From Kitagawia praeruptora (lineage: Eukaryota; Streptophyta; Magnoliopsida; Apiales; Apiaceae), in NCBI GenBank assembly GCA_037693485.1, contig CM075346.1, positions 14,847,501-14,911,500 on the forward strand: a stretch of DNA of 64,000 nt, in the 5' to 3' direction. This document shows, one piece after another, positions 54,660 to 64,000 of this stretch (position 1 is its first letter; each line of letters starts with the position of its first letter). Both the position numbers and the translations under genes were made by a program. The notes beneath the pieces are model-generated. The model was not told the DNA's origin. It did no database searches and was given only the letters and a program-made list of their open reading frames with translations.

Positions 54660-57600
54660 TTACTGATAAAATTTTTTGAGGTGGATTCCATTCCACGTAT
54701 TTTTGATAGGCTCGCCATTGAGGTGTTCTAGCTCGTAGGTCCTGAGGCTTACAATCTTCTTGATCTTGTACGGACCCTCCCACGGAGCCGTGAGCTTGTT
54801 GACCTACGTCGGTTAGGATGTAGCAGCCTCTCGGAGTACGAGGTCATTGACTTGAAAATTTTTCGTCCTGACTTTTTTATCGAAGTACTTGGCTGTTTTG
54901 TTCTGGTACTCGATTGAAGCTGTTCTGGCATCATCTCTTATTTCATCTATGAGGTCCTTGTTTAGGCGTAAGCCTTCAATTGAGCTCTTGGGATCAAAGG
55001 CCTCGACTCGAGGCGATCCAAGGCTTACCTTAACAGGTAGCACTGCATCTGTTCCATAAGCCATTTTAAAAGGGGTTTCCCCCGTAGAGGTACGCAGAGT
55101 AGTTCGATACGACCAGAGAACGTTGTGGAGCTCATCAACCCAGCATCGAGGGATTTCCTCGATTCTTTTCTTGATTCCTTGGAGAATTGTACGATTAGTT
55201 ACCTCGACCTGTCCGTTCGCCTGAGGGTACGCCACTGAAGACTTAATATGCTTGATTTTTAGCTCGCTGAGTGTTTTTTCAAATTTTTCTCCCACAAATT
55301 GAGTACCATTATCGGTGACAACTATCCTTGGGATTCCGAAGCGAAACACGATATGTTCCATGAAAAACTCTGTCATTTCTTTCTCTCTGATCCTAGCCAA
55401 AGGTTTGGCCTTGACCCACTTTGTCACGTAGTCAATGACGACCACAATATATTGTACTTGGTTTCTTGATTTCGGGAAAGGTCCGACAATGTCTATTCCC
55501 CATTGAAAGAAAGGGCATGGGAAAAGGACCGGATTTAATGCTGTTGTGGGTCGATGACTTACCTTCCCGTGTAATTGGCATGGAGCACACTTTTTCACGA
55601 ACTTTTCACAATCTTTCCTTAGAGTCGACCAGAAGAATCCTTGTCGAAGTATCTTTAACGCAAGATTTTTACCTCCCATGTGTTCTCCACATATCCCGGT
55701 GTGAACTTCTATTATTGCGAGGTGAGCTTCCTCCGGGCCGAGGCAACGGAGCAACGGCTCGACCAAAGATCTTCTATATAGCTTAAAGTCCTTTACACAA
55801 TAGTTTCGGGCCTTGTACATTAAGGACCTCGCTTCGGTTTTTGATTCTGGCAATTTGTTGTCGATTATGTACTCTAGGTATGGAGTTCACCAATCGGAAT
55901 GAGAAGTTATCTCGTCGACCTCGTGGTTGTTGATTGTTGGTGTTTGTAGTTCCTCCACGTAAATGGGCTCGTTACACGTGGTAGACGATGATGAGGCCAG
56001 CTTTGATAAGGCATCTGCCCATTGGTTCTCAGTTCTGTCTATGTTTGTTAAACTCCAGGATGTAAAGTTTTCTAGCATTGTCTTTGCTTTCTCCAAGTAT
56101 GCTTGCATCTTATCATTGTGAGTCTTGAACTCACCACTAACCTATTTTACGACCAGTTGGGAGTCACTAAAGATATCGATGATTTTGACTTCAAGTTCCG
56201 TTGCGAGCTTTAGTCCTTCGAGGAGTGCCTCGTATTCTGATTCATTGTTGGTTGCTTGAAAAGCGAACCGAAGTGCTTGTTGCACACGGAATCCATCAGG
56301 AATTAAAAGATTTAGTCCTGCTCCACTGATTTCAACTGGTGAGGAACCATCAACGTAGAGAGTCCATGGTCTCGAGGTCTCACTGGTGATCTCCCCTTTT
56401 GGGGTGTCAGATTTAGAAAACTGGCATTCTGTCACAAAGTCTGGCACTTGTGCTTTCAAAGCAGTTCTTGGTTTAAACACGATGTGAAACTGACTTAGTT
56501 CAATGGTCCAAGCTGCGAGGTGACCCGTCATGTCGGGCTTATGCAAGATCCTTTTTAGGGGTTGATTCGTCATTACCCGTATTTCTCGACCTTGGAAGTA
56601 ATGTATTAATTTTCGGTTGGCCACGATAAGAGAGTAGACCAGTTTCTCAACCTGAGGGTATCTTGTCTCCGCATCACGTAAGGTATGGCTTATGTAGTAC
56701 ACGGGAGTTTCTTTCCCGGCTTCTTGTTTGACCAGAACAGCAGCCACCGTGAGGTCACAAGCTGAGAGATAACCTCGTAATGGCTCGCCTGGTGATGCTT
56801 TTGTTAAGATCGGGGGTGAGGTGAGAAATTCTTTGAGCTCGTGAAGACTTTTCTTGCAATCGTTATTCTATAGTAACTTTGATTGTTTTGACGCCCCTTT
56901 AATGGCTTGAAAGAAAGGAATACAGCGCTTGGAAGACTGAGGAATGAACCTTCGTAATGCTGCGATGCAGCCTGTGAGCGATTGTACCTCTTTGAGTGAG
57001 GTGGGATCATTCATGTCGAGGATAGCCTTTATTTGGCTGGGGTCAGCCTCAATGCCTCGTTGGGTTAGAAGAAAACCCAAGAACTTACCCGAGGTTTGTC
57101 CAAAGGAGCATTTTGTTGGATTTAATCTCATTTGATTTTTTCACACATTTTCAAAAGTTTCTTTCAAATATACGACGTGATCTTTCGCGTTCTTGGATTT
57201 TGCGATCATGTCGTCTACATAAACTTGAAGATTTCAGCCGATTTGTGAGGCAAATATAGTGTCCATCATCTGTTGGAATGTTGCTCCGGCATTAATGAGG
57301 CCAAAAGGCATGTTCTTATATCCAAAGACTCCTCGATGAGTGATGAAGGCCGTTTTCTCCCAATCATTGGTGTCCATTTTAATTTGATTGTAGCCTGAAA
57401 AGGCGTCCATAAAAGACAAGAGCTCGTGGCCCGATGTTGCATCAATGAGCTGGTCGATGTTCGGGAGCGGATAATGATCCTTAGGGCATGCTCTGTTAAG
57501 ATCAGAGTAGTCTACGCACATTCACCACTTTCCATTGCTTTTCTTTACCAAAACGGCGTTGGCGACCCATTTAGGGAATTGGACGGGCTCGATAAATCCT

Positions 57601-57893
57601 GCTTCGATAAGTTGATCGACTTTCTCGTCAATGGCCTTGCATTTTTCTTTCGAGAATACTCGCTTCTTTTGGCACACTAGCCTGACCTTAGGGTCTATGT
57701 ATAAGGAGTGTCGTGAAATGACCTCGGGAATTCCCGGGATGTCCTTTGGATCCCAAGCAAAAATATCTTTATACTCTCTGATCAACTGGATTATGTTTTG
57801 ACGGAGGTCGGGATCGAAATTCTTTCCAATTTTTGTGACCTTAGTTGGATCACCAATGATTACCTCGATCTCCTCTGTTTCCTCTACTGTCAT
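54660..57893 (-). pseudogene. Tat-type Ty3/Gypsy pol, duplicate 1 (RT, RNase H, second RNase H, integrase)
   Basis: One continuous reading frame of 1,078 codons on minus from MTVEETEEIEV to HLKKFYQ, with no frameshift but eight stops (57522, 57234, 57141, 56868, 56142, 55887, 54813, 54804). Order: pre-RT segment (DIFAWDPKDIPGIPEV), RT (KWRMCVDY-like, YPLPNIDQLIDA, VYVDDMIAKSKN), RNase H (PVYYISHTLRDAE, FKPRTALKAQ), a second RNase H (WTLYVDGSSP, ATNNESEYEALLEGL, FSDSQLVVK) and integrase (zinc motif HxxxH..CxxC, D in GIDIVGPFP, D in VTDNGTQF, E before VTNRTILQ). The second RNase H is the mark of the Tat lineage. Gag and protease are missing: F2 sequence adjoins at 57894. Confidence 0.92.
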
Positions 57894-58010
57894 GCAGTCC
57901 CATGACTCTGTTGATCACCTGGAAATGTAGGTGCCTCCTGAGGGGGCACAGCGGCTGGGGGAGGTACATCTACAAGTGGAGGTGCATCTACTGGTGGAGG
58001 TGGTGGTGGT
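57894..58010 (-). pseudogene. F2 gag fragment carried into duplicate 1
   Basis: Identical to 61982-62098 (Pro-rich gag piece, PPPPPVDAPPLVDVPPP). It is here because the duplicated block included the G/F2 junction. Confidence 0.9.
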
Positions 58011-61000
58011 GCAGTAAAGAGGATAGATGAGAAATGTTGCAAGTGTTCGCATATTAATGTATGGCTTAACCTTTTTCCTGTAGGTTTTGATTGTTTAACA
58101 TTTCTATTTTTATCTTTAATTTCACAAACTCTTATTTCTCAATTATTTTAGTTTTTATTTGTGATGATTCAGTAGAATCGATTTTGTGATTATTTGAGTA
58201 GGCTAAGATTCAACAAATACAGGATTTTTGTTTACAGCTCCTGATATCGTGGAATCTTGCAAAGAAAAAAAAATGTTATCCTCTTATTTATCTTGAATCT
58301 TTCTTCTGGTTATTGTATTCTTTATTAGCTTGTAAGCTAATAAAAATTTATAAGTTAAGAAGACTTGAATGGAAAGATTGACAAAATTTTCTTTATTGAT
58401 TTTGCTTGAATCTAAGATTTTGACTTAGTTGTTTGCCCTTGGGCAATTATGTCACTAACGTTTTTGGTGTGATAATGTTTGCCTTAAGGTATTTACCCAA
58501 AATGAAGATTCCATGAATCTATTAAAGTCATAAAAATCTTAGTAGCTTATTGTGGATTTCGCATAAGATTTTCATATTGACATCATTAAACTTATGTAGC
58601 AAGACACTAAGAAGATGTAGCAAGAACACTTTTATTAATAAATTAATGGAGGTCTAGGTGAGGATCTCGTATCAAACCTTTTGCACCAAGACCAAATTTT
58701 TAGGCGGGACTTGATGGCTTGTTCTTGTACAAAGCGATATTACATCATTACTGATAAAAATTTTTGAGGTGGATTCCATTCCACGTATTTTTGATAGGCT
58801 CGCCATTGAGGTGTTCTAGCTCGTAGGTCCTGAGGCTTACAATCTTCTTGATCTTGTACGGACCCTCCCACGGAGCCGTGAGCTTGTTGACCTACGTCGG
58901 TTAGGATGTAGCAGCCTCTCGGAGTACGAGGTCATTGACTTGAAAATTTTTCGTCCTGACTTTTTTATCGAAGTACTTGGCTGTTTTGTTCTGGTACTCG
59001 ATTGAAGCTGTTCTGGCATCATCTCTTATTTCATCTATGAGGTCCTTGTTTAGGCGTAAGCCTTCAATTGAGCTCTTGGGATCAAAGGCCTCGACTCGAG
59101 GCGATCCAAGGCTTACCTTAACAGGTAGCACTGCATCTGTTCCATAAGCCATTTTAAAAGGGGTTTCCCCCGTAGAGGTACGCAGAGTAGTTCGATACGA
59201 CCAGAGAACGTTGTGGAGCTCATCAACCCAGCATCGAGGGATTTCCTCGATTCTTTTCTTGATTCCTTGGAGAATTGTACGATTAGTTACCTCGACCTGT
59301 CCGTTCGCCTGAGGGTACGCCACTGAAGACTTAATATGCTTGATTTTTAGCTCGCTGAGTGTTTTTTCAAATTTTTCTCCCACAAATTGAGTACCATTAT
59401 CGGTGACAACTATCCTTGGGATTCCGAAGCGAAACACGATATGTTCCATGAAAAACTCTGTCATTTCTTTCTCTCTGATCCTAGCCAAAGGTTTGGCCTT
59501 GACCCACTTTGTCACGTAGTCAATGACGACCACAATATATTGTACTTGGTTTCTTGATTTCGGGAAAGGTCCGACAATGTCTATTCCCCATTGAAAGAAA
59601 GGGCATGGGAAAAGGACCGGATTTAATGCTGTTGTGGGTCGATGACTTACCTTCCCGTGTAATTGGCATGGAGCACACTTTTTCACGAACTTTTCACAAT
59701 CTTTCCTTAGAGTCGACCAGAAGAATCCTTGTCGAAGTATCTTTAACGCAAGATTTTTACCTCCCATGTGTTCTCCACATATCCCGGTGTGAACTTCTAT
59801 TATTGCGAGGTGAGCTTCCTCCGGGCCGAGGCAACGGAGCAACGGCTCGACCAAAGATCTTCTATATAGCTTAAAGTCCTTTACACAATAGTTTCGGGCC
59901 TTGTACATTAAGGACCTCGCTTCGGTTTTTGATTCTGGCAATTTGTTGTCGATTATGTACTCTAGGTATGGAGTTCACCAATCGGAATGAGAAGTTATCT
60001 CGTCGACCTCGTGGTTGTTGATTGTTGGTGTTTGTAGTTCCTCCACGTAAATGGGCTCGTTACACGTGGTAGACGATGATGAGGCCAGCTTTGATAAGGC
60101 ATCTGCCCATTGGTTCTCAGTTCTGTCTATGTTTGTTAAACTCCAGGATGTAAAGTTTTCTAGCATTGTCTTTGCTTTCTCCAAGTATGCTTGCATCTTA
60201 TCATTGTGAGTCTTGAACTCACCACTAACCTATTTTACGACCAGTTGGGAGTCACTAAAGATATCGATGATTTTGACTTCAAGTTCCGTTGCGAGCTTTA
60301 GTCCTTCGAGGAGTGCCTCGTATTCTGATTCATTGTTGGTTGCTTGAAAAGCGAACCGAAGTGCTTGTTGCACACGGAATCCATCAGGAATTAAAAGATT
60401 TAGTCCTGATCCACTGATTTCAACTGGTGAGGAACCATCAACGTAGAGAGTCCATGGTCTCGAGGTCTCACTGGTGATCTCCCCTTTTGGGGTGTCAGAT
60501 TTAGAAAACTGGCATTCTGTCACAAAGTCTGGCACTTGTGCTTTCAAAGCAGTTCTAGGTTTAAACACGATGTGAAACTGACTTAGTTCAATGGTCCAAG
60601 CTGCGAGGTGACCCGTCATGTCGGGCTTATGCAAGATCCTTTTTAGGGGTTGATTCGTCATTACCTGTATTTCTCGACCTTGGAAGTAATGTATTAATTT
60701 TCGGTTGGCCACGATAAGAGAGTAGACCAGTTTCTCAACCTGAGGGTATCTTGTCTCCGCATCACGTAAGGTATGGCTTATGTAGTACACGGGAGTTTCT
60801 TTCCCGGCTTCTTGTTTGACCAGAACAGCAGCCACCGTGAGGTCACAAGCTGAGAGATAACCTCGTAATGGCTCGCCTGGTGATGCTTTTGTTAAGATCG
60901 GGGGTGAGGTGAGAAATTCTTTGAGCTCGTGAAGACTTTTCTTGCAATCGTTATTCTATAGTAACTTTGATTGTTTTGACGCCCCTTTAATGGCTTGAAA

Positions 61001-62098
61001 GAAAGGAATACAGCGCTTGGAAGACTGAGGAATGAACCTTCGTAATGCTGCGATGCAGCCTGTGAGCGATTGTACCTCTTTGAGTGAGGTGGGATCATTC
61101 ATGTCGAGGATAGCCTTTATTTGGCTGGGGTCAGCCTCAATGCCTCGTTGGGTTAGAAGAAAACCCAAGAACTTACCCGAGGTTTGTCCAAAGGAGCATT
61201 TTGTTGGATTTAATCTCATTTGATTTTTTCACACATTTTCAAAAGTTTCTTTCAAATATACGACGTGATCTTTCGCGTTCTTGGATTTTGCGATCATGTC
61301 GTCTACATAAACTTGAAGATTTCAGCCGATTTGTGAGGCAAATATAGTGTCCATCATCTGTTGGAATGTTGCTCCGGCATTAATGAGGCCAAAAGGCATG
61401 TTCTTATATCCAAAGACTCCTCGATGAGTGATGAAGGCCGTTTTCTCCCAATCATTGGTGTCCATTTTAATTTGATTGTAGCCTGAAAAGGCGTCCATAA
61501 AAGACAAGAGCTCGTGGCCCGATGTTGCATCAATGAGCTGGTCGATGTTCGGGAGCGGATAATGATCCTTAGGGCATGCTCTGTTAAGATCAGAGTAGTC
61601 TACGCACATTCGCCACTTTCCATTGCTTTTCTTTACCAAAACGGCGTTGGCGACCCATTTAGGGAATTGGACGGGCTCGATAAATCCTGCTTCGAGAAGT
61701 TGATCGACTTTCTCGTCAATGGCCTTGCATTTTTCTTTCGAGAATACTCGCTTCTTTTGGCACACTAGCCTGACCTTAGGGTCTATGTATAAGGAGTGTC
61801 GTGAAATGACCTCGGGAATTCCCGGGATGTCCTTTGGATCCCAAGCAAAAATATCTTTATACTCTCTGATCAACTGGATTATGTTTTGACGGAGGTCGGG
61901 ATCGAAATTCTTTCCAATTTTTGTGACCTTAGTTGGATCACCAATGATTACCTCGATCTCCTCTGTTTCCTCTACTGTCATGCAGTCCCATGACTCTGTT
62001 GATCACCTGGAAATGTAGGTGCCTCCTGAGGGGGCACAGCGGCTGGGGGAGGTACATCTACAAGTGGAGGTGCATCTACTGGTGGAGGTGGTGGTGGT
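58011..62098. repeat. 4,088-bp tandem duplication, unit 2
   Basis: Second unit, running on into the rest of the F2 gag at its right. Differences seen against unit 1 include positions equivalent to 54594 (T/C), 54677 (T/A), 56327 (C/A), 56475 (T/A), 56576 (C/T), 57525 (A/G) and 57605 (T/G), approximately. Confidence 0.95.
58748..61981 (-). pseudogene. Tat-type Ty3/Gypsy pol, duplicate 2
   Basis: Same gene as 54660-57893 and almost identical. It lacks the first stop (the codon is CGA here, TGA in duplicate 1), so the first open segment runs 219 codons to 61322 through the RT fingers and palm (CVDYSDLNRACPKDHYPLP). The remaining seven stops are at 61322, 61229, 60956, 60230, 59975, 58901 and 58892. 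Replacement differences against duplicate 1 are few (for example Ile/Leu before EAGFIEP, Arg/Gln in GREI, Ala/Ser in EISG). The start ATG at 61981 overlaps the stop of the F2 gag remnant as ATGA. Confidence 0.92.
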
Positions 62099-62653
62099 GC
62101 AAATGGTGGGGATGGAGGAACTGGCTCCGTGTCCGCATCCTCAGAAAGATCATCCTCCAATTCATCCTCTGATAAAATAAAGTGTCCCGGTGGAGTAAAT
62201 GGCTCTGCTGGATCCCCCCACGGATCAGGACTCGGTAGAGGAGATGGAATAGGTGAGGGCACTGGATCAGGTATAACAGGGGTAGGAATCACATGAATAT
62301 CGGTCCACTCGGTCTCCTCCTCCTCCTCCTCAGCTATGACTGACAACCTAGGCCTCTTACGCAAGGGCCTCTCCTCCTCGGGGATATCTGACCGCACTCG
62401 GGAAGGACCTGCCCCATCAAATCCCATAAAAGGTCTACCAGTGTATGGCACTTATGGCTACAACATCCCTCTGCCTGCGCTCCTCTTCCTCCTCTCTCAG
62501 GCTCTGCTCATATCTCTCCCTGGCACTAGCACGTCGTCTCTCCCTGAGGTCATCAACAGCATAGTCTGGCACCTCTACTCCTACTAGCTGCTGGTCTATA
62601 ATCTCCTGCTCAGACAATCCTAGCCACTGGGGGTCCCGACTCGGCTCACCCAT
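61982..62653 (-). pseudogene. Element F2: N-terminal part of gag-like ORF
   Basis: Begins MGEPSRDPQWLGLSEQEIID at 62653, ~195 bp after the primer site, which is where gag should start. The first 72 codons include an Arg/Glu-rich helix. A one-base frameshift near 62445 then moves to a second open frame (MPYTGRPFMG..., 62451 to 61978) with a Glu run, a Pro-rich stretch (PDPVPSPIPSPLPSPDP) and PPPPPPPVDAPP. It is cut at about 61982 by G pol with no LTR or target duplication at the joint. The capsid and zinc-knuckle parts of gag are missing. A host Pro-rich cell-wall protein is unlikely given the element context. Confidence 0.6.
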
Positions 62654-62833
62654 CTCCGCTCCCTATAATAAAACATAAAATTCTATTAGTAACGGTCTAT
62701 AAAATTATAATATATGCTTAAAATAAATACTACCTGCGATATACCACCCCTGAACTTGATGGAAGTTCACAATTTATATTATAACTGATACATTTATTAT
62801 TATCACTCTTGTTCCTGAGCATTATGATTCTTA
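62654..62833 (-). other. Element F2 leader between primer site and gag
   Basis: Non-coding; closely related to the leader of element F at 46230-46406. Confidence 0.75.
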
Positions 62834-62845
62834 TCTCTGATACCA
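62834..62845 (-). other. Primer-binding site of element F2
   Basis: TCTCTGATACCA on plus: one mismatch at its last base to the Met-tRNA complement found in F. Confidence 0.85.
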
Positions 62846-62848
62846 AAC

Positions 62849-64000
62849 TGTGACAGCCCCAAATCTGGGGTCATAAATCCGGGCCATCACGGACCAATTT
62901 CCATTCAATATCAATATCTCTTGAGTTTTTTTTTTTATAATTAATACTTATGCCATTGACCCCGCAATAATAAACACACACACACCAGTCATATGCTCAG
63001 AGAACAACATTCACCATAATAAAGTTAAGAGTTGAACAGTTATTACAAACCAGGATCATACTTAAGTACATTGTTGAATAACACTTCGGCATGAAGCGTT
63101 CCAACAATCAAAAGTTTATTACATTCTTACACCCTTTATTATACATAAGCTCTCAGAACCAGTCTGCCTCTACGCTACCTCAGGAATTGATGCTAGCGTG
63201 CTCTCAGAAGGTCGCCTTCCCCCTACCCTCTTGCGGGGCGTTCTACGAAGTATTGGCATTCCTAGCTGTATATAGATAAATAGCAAGAATGAGCCAAAAT
63301 AGCTCAGCAAGATAATTTCTATCTACTAACATCAAAGGAAAATAAACTGTTATATATATCTAATAGACAAAAGCAAACTTCAGTTATTATGGAAGAATTT
63401 TATTTCCATTCAATATGTATATACACTTTCCAATTATCCTTGTACGTAAGAAATATATAGTATCATTCCATCAGTCTCGCTTCTAACATCATATAATATC
63501 AGTTCCTCTTCTTGAATGCTATAACCATCAATATACCATTTCAGTGTAATCTTTCATGATAATATAAAAACTTGAACAAATCTCTCGCTATAATCTTCTC
63601 ATTTCCTTCTTATGCAACAATCATATAAATTAATATAAAATCAGTTTCTCTTTGTTTGTAACAATAATTCCATCATTTCATTTCACTTTTCTGTTTTCAG
63701 TTATAGAAATCTGAAAACCATTTTCAATTCTTTCTTTCAAGTTTTGGGGATATCTGCTGACGCCAGATACGTAGGACGATGATCAGTCGACTGACCGTAT
63801 CCGCTCTCTGTTTACTACTAGTAGAAGGGATGATCCCTACCTGGTAATCAACCCTGGAGGAAGGCTACCTGCTACATCCTCCCTTGGCATCTTCGTGCCG
63901 TAAGAAAATATTGAATGCTGGACTGTGCCACTCCCACATAGCCTCTTACGCTTACTGTTGCAATCCCCCTTTTTCAAATCATTTTACCATTATCAAATAC
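62849..64000 (-). repeat. Element F2 LTR, partial
   Basis: Starts TGTGACAGCCCCAAATCTGGGG and follows the F LTR to the end of the window with substitutions and small deletions (for example in the CA and TA tracts and near 63020). It continues beyond the window. Confidence 0.92.

Larger units (their letters stand above)
53923..58010. repeat. 4,088-bp tandem duplication, unit 1
   Basis: Starts GCAGTAAAGAGGATAG and ends in the F2 gag fragment GGTGGTGGT. The next unit starts directly at 58011 with no spacer. I see about eight single-base differences to unit 2 and no indel. The shared bases TGCA at the break points suggest microhomology. Confidence 0.95.

Noticed and set aside
61982..62653. Host proline-rich or extensin-like gene
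   Set aside because: No SPPPP-Tyr repeats or signal peptide. The place right after a primer site and LTR fits a gag start.

Overview
The window is plant nuclear DNA, almost certainly from a eudicot with a large, repeat-rich genome. It is AT-rich and has no prokaryotic gene organisation. It consists of LTR retrotransposons with plant-type primer sites (initiator-Met tRNA, TGGTATCAGAGC) plus one CACTA DNA transposon. I recognise no single-copy host gene, tRNA or rRNA gene. The genus cannot be fixed from the sequence.

Layout: the elements are nested. From youngest to oldest on the left side: a CACTA transposon (577-5525) sits in the pol gene of Copia copy A (minus, 1-10244). A sits in a second Copia, D (plus, 10245-13005). 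D sits in element E (plus, 13006-18247). E sits in the third ORF of Copia copy B (minus, 18248-26482). B, an intact 12.1 kb Copia C (plus, 27547-39687) and a 9.8 kb coding-poor LARD-like Gypsy derivative F (minus, 40125-49944) all lie in one ~3.4 kb LTR, H (pieces 26483-27546, 39693-40124, 49950-51843). H sits at the edge of an accessory gene belonging to a Tat-type Gypsy, G (51844-61981, pol on minus). G pol is joined without any LTR to the gag start of an F-family element, F2 (61982-64000, minus). A 4,088-bp block of G/F2 is tandemly duplicated (53923-58010 and 58011-62098).

A, B and C are one Sirevirus-like Copia family: gag with zinc knuckles, a pol in another frame, then about 5 kb of non-canonical accessory DNA. 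In C that accessory DNA holds a divergent gene pair: an 89-codon antisense ORF with its own TATA-like box, and a 1,107-codon third ORF on the sense strand, separated by about 640 bp with conserved palindromes. B keeps the same arrangement. E carries a diverged homologue of the third ORF. G carries a different accessory gene, spliced and antisense to pol. Accessory genes riding on LTR elements are the main theme of the window.

C looks young and complete: 5-bp target duplication, LTRs differing by two substitutions plus a C-run length, all ORFs open. A, B, D, E and G are decayed. In G every pol stop codon fits a single transition and no frameshift is present, as expected from decay of methylated, silenced DNA.
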